Below are positions 36,872 through 45,230 of a DNA stretch of 64,000 nt, piece by piece. The notes beneath the pieces were generated by a model. That model was given only the letters and a program-made list of their open reading frames with translations. It made no database searches and was not told the DNA's origin. Both the position numbers and the translations under genes were made by a program. Each line of letters starts with the position of its first letter. The stretch's first letter is position 1. The DNA is from Bifidobacterium mizhiense (GTDB lineage Bacteria > Actinomycetota > Actinomycetes > Actinomycetales > Bifidobacteriaceae): assembly GCF_020884755.1 (NCBI RefSeq), contig NZ_BPWE01000003.1, positions 124,001-188,000 on the forward strand, in the 5' to 3' direction.

Positions 36872-37801
36872 TCACGGCCGGGAAAGCAGTTTCTGCAGGT
36901 ATTCAGCGTTGTGAGCGCAGACGGATAGAACATCGCCTCCGTAGTGCTCACAGATGAACATGCCCTGGTACCCGCAGCTTTGGGCATAATGGACCGCCCA
37001 ACGGTAATCGATGATGCCGTCACGCAAGGTTGTGGGTATAGCAACTTGCCAGGAACCGTCAGGGGCTTCGTCGCGCTGGTAGTTCTTCAGATGCCAGTAG
37101 ACCGCATATGGAAGCGTCTTCCGATAGGTTTCGCGCCAATCATCGATCCGCCGGTGCAGGCGGACCAGGTTGCCCACGTCAGGATTGAGGCCCACGTTGG
37201 GCAGGCCTACTTCGGATACGAAACGAACGGCGGAGTCAGCGCGGCCCAGATAGGTGTCCTCATACATCTCCAAGGACATGACCATTCCTGCGTCATTAGC
37301 ATGCCGACCCAGCTCTCTGATTCTGCGCACCGCGGTCTGCCAGCGCTCAGGGTCGTCAGGCGGATCCACCGGACCTTGCCCCAACCAGAACCAAAAGGCC
37401 TTGCGCTGTGAGGAGTTCAAGGGCTGATGCAGTCCGGTTGAAAAGACTTTCATACCCATCTCTGCCGCAGCGTCAATGCTGGCGTGCGCATAGGCCAGAT
37501 TGTTCTGCCCGATTCCCGGCTGAATGACGCTGGCGCGCTGCACATGCAAGGAGGGCAATTCAACCCCGCAGCCGTGTGCAGTCTCCACCAATTCATGCCT
37601 CCTTGCAGGAGTCATATCCGCCGGCCTGATCCAGGCATCCGACAGTTCGGCGTAATGGAAACCGGCGCCTGCTATCGCTGTGAAAACCTTGGCCCAATCG
37701 CTTGGGTCGGCCTTGGTCATCGATCTACCGTCCGCTGCTTGCAGAGGCGCTCCATTCAGGCAGGTGGCAATCACTGGCTTATCGGTCACGGCCGCACTCA
37801 T
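36872..37801 (-). CDS. Sugar phosphate isomerase/epimerase (xylose-isomerase-like TIM barrel)
   Basis: A 309-residue TIM-barrel protein of the AP-endonuclease-2/xylose-isomerase-like superfamily. Candidate metal ligands and catalytic residues follow the family pattern: Glu178 (SLEMYED), Asp208 (NPDVGN), His237 (WHLKNYQ) and Glu285 (CEHYGGD). Family members isomerise or epimerise sugars and sugar phosphates; the Brucella tetrulose-phosphate racemase EryC and hydroxypyruvate isomerase belong here. The exact reaction cannot be read from the sequence. Its ATG overlaps the kinase stop (ATGA), so the two are translationally coupled and probably act in succession. Spacing to the PdxA-like gene is 74 bases. 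Confidence 0.82.
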   Translation of the reverse strand: MSAAVTDKPVIATCLNGAPLQAADGRSMTKADPSDWAKVFTAIAGAGFHYAELSDAWIRPADMTPARRHELVETAHGCGVELPSLHVQRASVIQPGIGQNNLAYAHASIDAAAEMGMKVFSTGLHQPLNSSQRKAFWFWLGQGPVDPPDDPERWQTAVRRIRELGRHANDAGMVMSLEMYEDTYLGRADSAVRFVSEVGLPNVGLNPDVGNLVRLHRRIDDWRETYRKTLPYAVYWHLKNYQRDEAPDGSWQVAIPTTLRDGIIDYRWAVHYAQSCGYQGMFICEHYGGDVLSVCAHNAEYLQKLLSRP

Positions 37802-39564
37802 GAGAGCACCACCTTGTCGGCATTGGACTGTTCTTGGCTGGCCAAATCGTTCAGTACGGGACTTACAGCTTGGACAATCATGGCGAATGAGACCGCTCCT
37901 GGGTCTGGGGTACCCAGATCCTTGCTGCCATGGGCTTTGGCACGACCCTTCTTGGGGAGCATATCGGCTGTCTCCTCAGCCCCATGGCGAGCAGCTTCTG
38001 CGGCGCGGCTCCAAGTGTTTGCCAGCGAATCACCGCCGCTGGTAAAAGCCTGCACGAAAGGATGCACGGCATCGATCATGGTCTTGTCTCCCGGTTTCGC
38101 TCCGCCAAACTCCATTAGCTGCTTGTCAGCGTCGCGCCAGCCCTCAGCAATCTCCTCCTTGCCAGGTCTCGATGAATCGGAGAGATGACCTGCCAGGGAT
38201 GTAAGCAATTCACCCCAGAGCGCTCCTGACGTGCCGCCTGCCTTATCGGCCCAGGCTTCAGCCGCTTGTTTCAATGCAGTTCGACAACCGGACCCAGTTG
38301 CTATTGCTTCATCTGCAGCTTTTGACGCTGCTTCAGCACCGCGCTGCATGCCGAGGCCATGATCCCCGTCACCCGCCACCGCATCTATTCGTCCCAGATA
38401 ATCCACGTTGTCGTTAACGCATTGCATCACAGTGTGCATGATTCTGGCCAGGCTTTGAGCAGCCTGTTTTGACTCCGGAGTGGCCTGCTCTTCTTTTTCG
38501 GTCGGACCGTCCTCCTGCGCGGACACTTGGGCATCTATATCAGTCTGGCTGGAATCTACATGATTACCCAAATGCAAAGCCGGCGTCTCTGCGGAAGCAC
38601 ACCAAAGGGGCTCCAAGTCCTCATCCAGCCAGCACAAGGAAAGCGACAATCCGCTCATATCAAAACTGGTGCAAAACTCCCCCACCAGAGGTTGGATCAA
38701 TTGCAGACCCAGCTGTGACAGATGTCGTTGGACAGCATCGTATACGGCAAAGAGCTCATCAGACTTAAGAGCGCCCAAGCCGTTAAGAATGGGAGCCACA
38801 TGCGCCCCATGCATTTGACGGTCCTCAGGTCTTTCATCCATGAGGCGCCGGACCAGCAGATCCGCCAAACCATCGATAGTAGGCCGATCTGTTTGACCGA
38901 TTCCAGGCTCTCCATGAATGCCGAGCCCTAGCGACATACGGCCTTCAGGGACACTGAACAGTGGTTTGTCCGACCCGGGCAGTGTGCATCCGGAAAATGC
39001 CACACCCAGGCTTCGTGTGCAAGCATTAGCACGTATAGCCAAGGCTTCCACAGAATCCAGGTCCATTCCGGCCGCACAAGCGGCTCCGGCGATTTTGAAA
39101 ACCGCCATATCGCCCGCTATTCCTCGGCGTTCCTGGATTCGATCCGGAGGGGCGGAATACAGATCATCAGTAACCGGCAGAACCCGTACATCATGGCCCT
39201 CAGCACGAAGCGTGCGTGCAGCCTGGTTGAAATTCAACCGATCCCCCTCGTAGTTGCCGAAGATGAGAATTATGCCTCGCCCTTGATCGGCTCGACGGCA
39301 AACATCAACAACCTGCCTGGCGGATGGAGATGCGAAAATATTGCCCTGCACGGCCGCATGAGCCATGCCCGGCCCCACGAGTCCCGCGAATGCCGGATAG
39401 TGCCCCATGCCTCCGCCGATTACCAGCGCAACCTGATCATTCCTGGAACGTGTAGAACGAATCACGCCACCCGGGCATGCCTTGACATACCCAGGATTGG
39501 CCTGGACGAATCCTCTGATCGATTCCGTTGCGAATTCACCGACATCATCAATCCGACACGCCAT
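37798..39564 (-). CDS. Dihydroxyacetone-kinase-family fused DhaK-DhaL kinase
   Basis: A 588-residue ATP-dependent ketose kinase. The DhaK half (1-335) has GGGMGHYP with His55, NYEGD with Asp108, and GLGIHGEPG with His217, the residue that binds a ketone covalently as a hemiaminal. An acidic Ser/Gln/Glu linker (about 335-375) follows. The DhaL half has DAVAGDGDHGLGM with the three Mg-binding aspartates 394, 399 and 401, then GTSGALWGELL. Because the ADP-binding DhaL is fused, it needs no PTS partner. Relatives phosphorylate dihydroxyacetone, L- or D-erythrulose and other short ketoses; erythrulose fits the RpiB and TPI homologues here. GAGAGG lies about 11 bases upstream. First gene of the island operon. 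Confidence 0.88.
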   Translation of the reverse strand: MACRIDDVGEFATESIRGFVQANPGYVKACPGGVIRSTRSRNDQVALVIGGGMGHYPAFAGLVGPGMAHAAVQGNIFASPSARQVVDVCRRADQGRGIILIFGNYEGDRLNFNQAARTLRAEGHDVRVLPVTDDLYSAPPDRIQERRGIAGDMAVFKIAGAACAAGMDLDSVEALAIRANACTRSLGVAFSGCTLPGSDKPLFSVPEGRMSLGLGIHGEPGIGQTDRPTIDGLADLLVRRLMDERPEDRQMHGAHVAPILNGLGALKSDELFAVYDAVQRHLSQLGLQLIQPLVGEFCTSFDMSGLSLSLCWLDEDLEPLWCASAETPALHLGNHVDSSQTDIDAQVSAQEDGPTEKEEQATPESKQAAQSLARIMHTVMQCVNDNVDYLGRIDAVAGDGDHGLGMQRGAEAASKAADEAIATGSGCRTALKQAAEAWADKAGGTSGALWGELLTSLAGHLSDSSRPGKEEIAEGWRDADKQLMEFGGAKPGDKTMIDAVHPFVQAFTSGGDSLANTWSRAAEAARHGAEETADMLPKKGRAKAHGSKDLGTPDPGAVSFAMIVQAVSPVLNDLASQEQSNADKVVLS

Positions 39565-39611
39565 CGTGCGCAGTCCTCTCTGTCCTCGAGCTCTTCACCC
39601 GCAAAGTTGGT

Positions 39612-39637
39612 GAGCCCAGGAGCATGACACTGGGCTC
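39612..39637 (-). promoter_or_regulatory. Leader hairpin upstream of the island operon
   Basis: GAGCCCAG (39612-39619) and CTGGGCTC (39630-39637) form a perfect 8-bp stem with a 10-base loop, 48 bases before the kinase start codon. On the minus (transcribed) strand no T run follows, so it is a leader stem and not a terminator. On the plus strand it is followed by TTCTGTTTTTC, but no plus-strand gene needs a terminator here. Confidence 0.45.
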
Positions 39638-39679
39638 TTCTGTTTTTCAGAACCGTTTCAGGACATCGCCATCCCTTGC

Positions 39680-39795
39680 GGTATTTTCAGTGATAGCAAA
39701 AATACCCATCAAAAGCGAATGCTTTATGCATTAATGGTGATATTCAGCATGAAATACCAGATATTTGTGGGAATATTTTCATTTATCAGGTATTT
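39680..39795. promoter_or_regulatory. GGTATTT/AAATACC repeat cluster, candidate SorC-regulator operators
   Basis: Within the 383-base AT-rich gap (39565-39947) the heptamer GGTATTT occurs four times in alternating orientation: GGTATTTT 39680-39687, AAAATACC 39699-39706, AAATACC 39752-39758 and GGTATTT 39789-39795. The first two form a perfect 8-bp inverted repeat with an 11-base spacer. On the minus strand a TTGATG (39707-39712) directly precedes this palindrome and could be a -35 box, placing the operator over the promoter. No other gene is seen in the gap. The natural binder is the adjacent SorC-family protein. Confidence 0.5.
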
Positions 39796-39947
39796 ATTGG
39801 TTTCGAATAAATGAAACAAGATGCTGTATGAACAGCCAAACATTTGGGCATAGCCCTGCAGAGAACAGGTTGATCAGTCTATAAAATCCACCACAATTCA
39901 GACCATGCCGCGATGCACGTCTGTATTTGTGTGTGGAGAACTATCGC

Positions 39948-40907
39948 CTACTGCCGGACCAGATGTGCTGCCGTCGTCTGGTCGATGACCAGGTGAGTAA
40001 CCAAGCCGGCATTAAGAGCCGTAGTCAAGGCTTGAACCTTGTTTTCATCGGCTACGATGAACAGACGAGTCGGCACCCTGAGCAATTCCTCTCGGCTCAG
40101 CCCAGTCGACCTTTTATTGATGGCCAAATCACGCATGCTGCCGTCGCTGCGGTAGAAGGTGGAGGTCACATCCCCCACTACATGCTCACGCTTGAGCTCT
40201 TCTCGATCATGACGGGACAGTACTCCCGGACTAAACAAGGGGCTGGGCGTGGCCCCATACGGAGTGCCGACAGAGGTTATGATCAGATCCAAGGAACGCC
40301 GCAATTCCAGCATCTGACGAATGCTGGTCTCCTTCCACATCATCTCACGAGTTTCACTGGAATCGAAGATTGCAGGGGCGGGGAACAAATGAACTTGAGC
40401 GTCATATGCGGTGCCAAAGCGAGTGAGAATCTGGGTAAAATAATTTTCCCCGAAGGAAAGTGTATTCCCGAAACCATGAAGCTGCAGAATCTCAACACCC
40501 GATAGATGCTTGGGTATCAGCTGAAGGGAGAGAGATTCTATAGTTCGGCCCCACGCCACCCCGATGACCGTATCGGAATTGACCATCTTCCAAATCTGCG
40601 ATTGAGCGGCATCTCCTACGGCAACCCTCCGCCTGGTAGCATCCAATATCTCACCAGTACCCACAACAACTGCATGGATATGGAACTCCTCCTCAAGATG
40701 ATGCCTCAGCTCGAGCGCCGAGTCCTCCTGCCGATTGACGGTGAACTCAATGATGTGGCGACGTTTCGCTTCAGACAGCAGACGCGAGACAGTTGACGTG
40801 GACACATCAAGCTCTCTTGCCACGGCTGCGACTTTCATGCCGTGCACCCAATAGAGTTCAGCGGCATCCGCCATCCTGCTTCTGGCAACATCAGGGCGTA
40901 AAGCCAT
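39948..40907 (-). CDS. SorC/DeoR-type sugar-binding transcriptional regulator
   Basis: A 319-residue regulator. Residues ~12-50 form a helix-turn-helix (AELYWVHGMKVAAVARELDVSTSTVSRLLSEAKRR). The rest is a SorC sugar-binding domain with the RpiA-like ligand fold (SDTVIGVAWGRTIESL, LHGFGNTLSFGENY, LFIVADENKVQALTTAL). SorC proteins are released or activated by a phosphorylated sugar; EryD of the Brucella erythritol operon belongs to this family. It lies upstream of and in the same direction as the island operon, with the GGTATTT repeat cluster between them, so local control is likely. The effector is probably a pathway intermediate such as a tetrulose phosphate. Confidence 0.88.
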   Translation of the reverse strand: MALRPDVARSRMADAAELYWVHGMKVAAVARELDVSTSTVSRLLSEAKRRHIIEFTVNRQEDSALELRHHLEEEFHIHAVVVGTGEILDATRRRVAVGDAAQSQIWKMVNSDTVIGVAWGRTIESLSLQLIPKHLSGVEILQLHGFGNTLSFGENYFTQILTRFGTAYDAQVHLFPAPAIFDSSETREMMWKETSIRQMLELRRSLDLIITSVGTPYGATPSPLFSPGVLSRHDREELKREHVVGDVTSTFYRSDGSMRDLAINKRSTGLSREELLRVPTRLFIVADENKVQALTTALNAGLVTHLVIDQTTAAHLVRQ

Positions 40908-40957
40908 GGAGGGTACCCCCTTATCCAGCTCTGTGAAGCTGTTTCAAGGGTACCGCG

Positions 40958-42847
40958 TTATTTTCCGAGATCTTGAAGCCCAGGTTTGGTCCCGTCGTGG
41001 ATGAAATAGACGTCATACCAGGTCAGGAAGGAGTAGACGGTCCAGATCTTGCGACGGGCGTCGTTGCGCTTGGCGTAGTTGTCGTCCAGCATGCGCAGCA
41101 GGGCCTCCTGGTCGAAGAACTCGGACACCCAGTCCTGTTCGAACATGCTGCGGACCAGCCGGTAGTAACGCTCCTGATGCAGCCAGTCCCGGATGGGCAC
41201 AGGGAAGCCCAGCTTCTCCCTGGCTGACCACTCCCGGGGAATATGGCGGTCGGCAGCCTTGCGGAAGGCGAACTTGGTGTTCTGATCAGTGATCAGATAT
41301 TTGGTGGGCACTTTCTCGGCCACATCCATGAGCTTGCGATCCAGGAGTGGCACCCGCAGCTCCAGGGAGTGGGCCATGGTCATCTTGTCGGCCTTGAGCA
41401 GGATGTCCCCGGGCATCCACTGATGGATGTCCAGGTACTGCTTCTTCTTGAGCTCGGACAGGCTGCGCCCCTTGAGCCGGGCATAGATTCGTCCAGTGAT
41501 CTCAGAGACACGGGGGGCCTTGCGGTAGGCCGGCTTGAGCAGCCTGCCGGCCTCGTCCTCGTCGAAGACCTTGGCCTGGCCGATGAAGCTCTCCTCAGCG
41601 GGGGCCAGGTTGGCATACAGGTGCCAGGCCCCGTGGAAGTGCTTGCCCTTGGCCCAGCGTCCGATGGCATACCGGGCCTTACGTGGCAGTCGGCCCAGGA
41701 GGCGGGTGACATCTTTGATGATGCGCGAGCGCGTATGCACGCCGTAGTCTACGTAACCTGCGAAGAGCTCATCGGCGCCCTCCCCGCTCAGGACCACGCG
41801 CAGGTCCCGGCTGGCCAGCTCGGAAAGGAAGAAGAGCGGCACGCAGGAGGGGTTGGAGTCAGGTTCGTCCATGTACCACTGAATCTGTGGGAAGTAGCTG
41901 AAGGCCTGGTCGCCGTCCAGGGACTCGGTGGTGTTGTTGAGCTTGAGTATGGAGGCCAGCTCGCCGGCCTGGTCGGACTCGTTGTAGGTCCCCTTGCCGA
42001 AGCCGATTGAATAGGTGTGCCGGGGGCGTGCCAGGGCTGCGACATAGCTGGAGTCCACCCCGGAGGAGAGGAAGGAGCCCACCTCCACATCGGCCACCTG
42101 GTGGGCCTTGACTGAATCCTGGACGGTCTGGTCAATGGAGTCGACCAGGTCCTTCAGATCCTGCTTGCTCTCGCCAAAGGCCGGGTCGTAATACTGGTGG
42201 ATGTCCATCTTCCCGTCCCGGAAGGTGAACCAATGGCCCTCAGGAAGCTTGAATACGCCCTTGAAGAAGGTCTCGGGAAGCGCCGGGTACTGGAAGGTCA
42301 TGTAAGGACGCAGGGCCTGGGTGTTGAGCTCCTTGTGGAAGTCCGGATGCTGCAGGAGGCTCTTGATCTCCGAGGCATACATGAAGGTGCCGCCCATCTG
42401 GGCGTAATAGAAGGGCTTGATGCCGAAGTGGTCCCGGGCCCCGAACAGCTCGCCGCGTCCCCGGTCCCAGATGACGAAGGCGAACATGCCGCGCAGGCGG
42501 TTGACCACCTCGTGACCCCACTGCTCGTAGCCGTGCAGGATGACCTCGGTGTCGGACTCGGTAGAGAAGGTATGTCCCAGGTCGATCAGCTGGCGGCGCA
42601 GTTCACGGTAGTTGTAGATCTCCCCGTTCATGGTGATGGCCATAGAGGAGTCCTCGTTGAAGATGGGCTGGTCACCGCCCTGCAGGTCGATGATGCTCAG
42701 GCGCCGAAAACCCAGAGCCACCCGCCCATCAACGAAATGCCCCTCATTGTCGGGGCCTCGGTGGGCAATGATGTCCGTCATCCGCTTGAGCACGGCCGTT
42801 TTTTCCTCGGCAGAGGTGTCGTTGACGAACCCAGCAATTCCGCACAT
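40958..42847 (-). CDS. asnB: Asparagine synthase (glutamine-hydrolysing)
   Basis: A 629-residue class II amidotransferase making asparagine from aspartate, ATP and glutamine. The start is placed at the second ATG (42845-42847): this makes the nucleophile Cys2 (MCGIAGF) N-terminal after Met removal, and AAGGAG is 8 bases away against only 2 for the upstream ATG at 42853. The glutaminase domain has HRGPDNEGHF and MNGEIYNYRELR; the synthetase domain has the pyrophosphatase motif SSGVDSSYVAAL and VLSGEGADELFAGY. Codon use returns to the G/C-ending pattern here, marking the right border of the island. Confidence 0.96.
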   Translation of the reverse strand: MCGIAGFVNDTSAEEKTAVLKRMTDIIAHRGPDNEGHFVDGRVALGFRRLSIIDLQGGDQPIFNEDSSMAITMNGEIYNYRELRRQLIDLGHTFSTESDTEVILHGYEQWGHEVVNRLRGMFAFVIWDRGRGELFGARDHFGIKPFYYAQMGGTFMYASEIKSLLQHPDFHKELNTQALRPYMTFQYPALPETFFKGVFKLPEGHWFTFRDGKMDIHQYYDPAFGESKQDLKDLVDSIDQTVQDSVKAHQVADVEVGSFLSSGVDSSYVAALARPRHTYSIGFGKGTYNESDQAGELASILKLNNTTESLDGDQAFSYFPQIQWYMDEPDSNPSCVPLFFLSELASRDLRVVLSGEGADELFAGYVDYGVHTRSRIIKDVTRLLGRLPRKARYAIGRWAKGKHFHGAWHLYANLAPAEESFIGQAKVFDEDEAGRLLKPAYRKAPRVSEITGRIYARLKGRSLSELKKKQYLDIHQWMPGDILLKADKMTMAHSLELRVPLLDRKLMDVAEKVPTKYLITDQNTKFAFRKAADRHIPREWSAREKLGFPVPIRDWLHQERYYRLVRSMFEQDWVSEFFDQEALLRMLDDNYAKRNDARRKIWTVYSFLTWYDVYFIHDGTKPGLQDLGK

Positions 42848-42987
42848 TGGCATGACTCCTTATCGATCCACCAGCAGTCCACAATAGCCCAAAAGGGCAA
42901 CAGGAAACAGACGGGCCTCACATATATGTGGACTACGCCGGAACCCCATGGGTGAGAAGCTCCGGCGTGTCACTGGAGGCAGAACGG

Positions 42988-43965
42988 TCAACGACCGGCT
43001 TGGTCTACCAGGGGCAGGTAGTCTCCGTAACCCTCCTGTTCCATCCGGTCCCGCGGCACGAACCGCAGGGCGGCGGAGTTCATGCAGTAGCGCTGCCCGC
43101 CACGGTCAGCCGGACCGTCGTCGAAAACATGTCCCAGATGGATGCCAGTCTGTGCCGTCCGTACCTCGATCCGGGGCCGGCCCAGCAGCTTGTAGTCCTT
43201 GCGGCTGACCAGCAGGTCGGGATCGATGGGCTTGGTGAATGCCGGCCAGCCGCAGCCCGAGTCGTACTTGTCCGCCGAGGAGAAGAGCGGCTGCCCGCTG
43301 ACCACGTCCACATAGATGCCCGGACGGAATTCCCCGTCGTAGGCGTTGGTGAAGGGCCGTTCGGTGGCCGAGTGCTGGGTGACCTCGTAGCTTTCAGGGT
43401 CCAGGGACCAGATGCGCTCGATGTAGCGCTGGCGGGAGGCGGCGTTGGCTATGGCCTCCAGAGGAATGTGGCAGTATCCGCCGGGGTTCTTGAGCAGGTA
43501 GTCCTGGTGGGACTCCTCAGCCGGATAGAAGTTGATCAGGGCCTCCACCTGCACAGCGGGATGACGGCCGGTCCTTCCCTCCAGCTCCTCCAGGGCGCGC
43601 CGAAAGACGGGCTCCTCCTGCTCGCGATGCTCGGGATCCCAGTAGAGGCCGCTGCGATACTGCCTGCCCCGGTCGTTGCCCTGCCGATCCACCGAGAAGG
43701 GGTCGATCAGATCCAACAGAAGCAGGGTCAGGGTCCGCAGACTGACCGTCTGGGGATCATAGGTCAATCGCACGCTCTCCACGGCGTCGGTGACACCGCT
43801 GCAGACCTGCTCATAGTTGGGGTTGGGTACTGTGGACTGGGCGTATCCCACCTGGGTGTCGATAATCCCGTCCACCTCCTGGAAGAACCGCTCAATGCCC
43901 CAGAAGCATCCCCCCGCCAGTACGACCGTGGCCGGGTTGTTGGTCGAAATCTTGTTCTTGTCCAT
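42988..43965 (-). CDS. msrAB: Fused peptide-methionine (S)- and (R)-sulfoxide reductase MsrA-MsrB
   Basis: A 325-residue bifunctional repair enzyme reducing both methionine sulfoxide stereoisomers. The MsrA domain has the catalytic [11 protein letters not shown] at residues ~19-29 and YHEDYLLKNP-type sequence ([17 protein letters not shown]). The MsrB domain has [22 protein letters not shown] in the form [11 protein letters not shown], and the catalytic cysteine in [11 protein letters not shown]. The MsrB zinc CxxC pairs of free-standing enzymes are not evident. ATG 43963-43965 has an ideal GAGGAGGAATC ribosome site; a 49-codon in-frame extension upstream is not homologous. No signal peptide, so it acts in the cytoplasm. 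Confidence 0.95.
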   Translation of the reverse strand: MDKNKISTNNPATVVLAGGCFWGIERFFQEVDGIIDTQVGYAQSTVPNPNYEQVCSGVTDAVESVRLTYDPQTVSLRTLTLLLLDLIDPFSVDRQGNDRGRQYRSGLYWDPEHREQEEPVFRRALEELEGRTGRHPAVQVEALINFYPAEESHQDYLLKNPGGYCHIPLEAIANAASRQRYIERIWSLDPESYEVTQHSATERPFTNAYDGEFRPGIYVDVVSGQPLFSSADKYDSGCGWPAFTKPIDPDLLVSRKDYKLLGRPRIEVRTAQTGIHLGHVFDDGPADRGGQRYCMNSAALRFVPRDRMEQEGYGDYLPLVDQAGR

Positions 43966-44139
43966 GATTCCTCCTCGCATACCGGTGCCTATCGCTAGGT
44001 TCAACAGGAGCGGGAGAGCGCCTATTCCACTCCTGCCCCGTCTTGACAGCCTTCTCACATTGTCGACTGGCCTATCCCCGCGGCGCGAGAGGGGATTATC
44101 ATTGCTGACCATTCCCTAAAAGAAGTCAGGAGGCGGGTC

Positions 44140-44877
44140 ATGCTGCGAGCGCAGGAAGAGGTAGACGAAGATGCGGAGCCCTCCGGGACCATCCTGGGCT
44201 CCCTGGCTGCGGCCTTCCCACGGACCCTTCCCATCATGGCCGGTTTCCTGGTGCTGGGGATCTCCTATGGTTTTCTGATGACCAGCCGTGGCTTCCCGGT
44301 GATCTACCCGCTGGCCATGAGCGCCCTGATCTACGCCGGGTCCATGGAGTTCGTGACCGTGGACCTGCTCATGTCCACCTTCAATCCCTGGGGCGCGCTG
44401 CTGCTGACCCTGATGGTCAATGCGCGCCACCTCTTCTACGGTCTGGCCATGCTGCCGGTCTTTCGAGGGACGGGCCGGAAGAAGCCCTATCTGATCTTCG
44501 GCATGTGCGATGAGACCTTCGCCCTGGAATCGGCCGATCCTCACCCGGCCGGGACCGACAAGGGCTGGTACCTCTTCTTCGTCACCCTGCTCAACCAGAT
44601 CTACTGGGTGGGCGGCGCCACCCTGGGCGCTGTGCTGGGCAATCTGGCCAACTTCGACACCAAGGGGCTGGATTTCGTCCTGACCGCCATGTTCCTGGTC
44701 CTCTTTCTGGAGCAGTGGCGTCAGGCCGAGGCCCGCCTGCCTGCCATAATTGGTCTGCTGGCCTCCCTCGCCTGCCTGCTGGTCTTCGGGCCTGACCGGT
44801 TCATCATCCCGTCCATGGTGGTCATCCTGGCCATCTTCATCCTCTTGGACTTCCACAGCCAGAGGGAGGCCTCATGA
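44140..44877 (+). CDS. azlC: Branched-chain amino acid exporter large subunit, AzlC family
   Basis: A 245-residue membrane protein with eight or so hydrophobic segments and the AzlC blocks FPRTLPIMAGFLVLGISYGFL, ALIYAGSMEFVTVDLL and LTLMVNARHLFYGLAML. AzlC with AzlD exports branched-chain amino acids and their analogues. AGGAGG precedes ATG 44140. Its stop overlaps the azlD start as ATGA, giving equimolar translation. Confidence 0.93.
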   Translation: MLRAQEEVDEDAEPSGTILGSLAAAFPRTLPIMAGFLVLGISYGFLMTSRGFPVIYPLAMSALIYAGSMEFVTVDLLMSTFNPWGALLLTLMVNARHLFYGLAMLPVFRGTGRKKPYLIFGMCDETFALESADPHPAGTDKGWYLFFVTLLNQIYWVGGATLGAVLGNLANFDTKGLDFVLTAMFLVLFLEQWRQAEARLPAIIGLLASLACLLVFGPDRFIIPSMVVILAIFILLDFHSQREAS

Positions 44878-45230
44878 CCACCACGCAGCAACTGATCACC
44901 ATAGGCATTGTGGTCCTGGGAACCATGGCCACCAGATTCCTGCCCTTCATCATCTGGCCGGAGGGGCGTCGGCCACCGGCCCTGGTGACCAGGCTGGGAC
45001 GTCTGCTGCCAGCCGCCGTCATGGGACTGCTGGTGGTCTATTCGCTCCGGCACACCAACCTGGTCGGAGGCGACCACGGGATCTATGAAGCCCTGGCTCT
45101 GCTGGTCACGACCCTGGTCCACCTGCGCTGGCGAAACATGATGGTCAGCATCGCCTGCGGGACCCTGACCTACATGGCCCTGGTACAGGGGTGGCTGACC
45201 TTCCTGGTCGGTCTGGCTGGTCTGGGATGA
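44874..45230 (+). CDS. azlD: Branched-chain amino acid exporter small subunit, AzlD family
   Basis: A 118-residue protein with four hydrophobic helices and typical AzlD sequence (TIGIVVLGTMATRFLPFIIW, RLGRLLPAAVMGLLVVYSL, HLRWRNMMVSIACGTLTYM). It forms the exporter with AzlC immediately upstream. The thiamine pyrophosphokinase frame begins within its stop codon (ATGA at 45227-45230). Confidence 0.92.
   Translation: MTTTQQLITIGIVVLGTMATRFLPFIIWPEGRRPPALVTRLGRLLPAAVMGLLVVYSLRHTNLVGGDHGIYEALALLVTTLVHLRWRNMMVSIACGTLTYMALVQGWLTFLVGLAGLG

Noticed and set aside
39612-39650. Plus-strand terminator (stem plus TTCTGTTTTTC)
   Set aside because: No plus-strand gene ends upstream within several kilobases; the stem is more simply part of the minus-strand leader.
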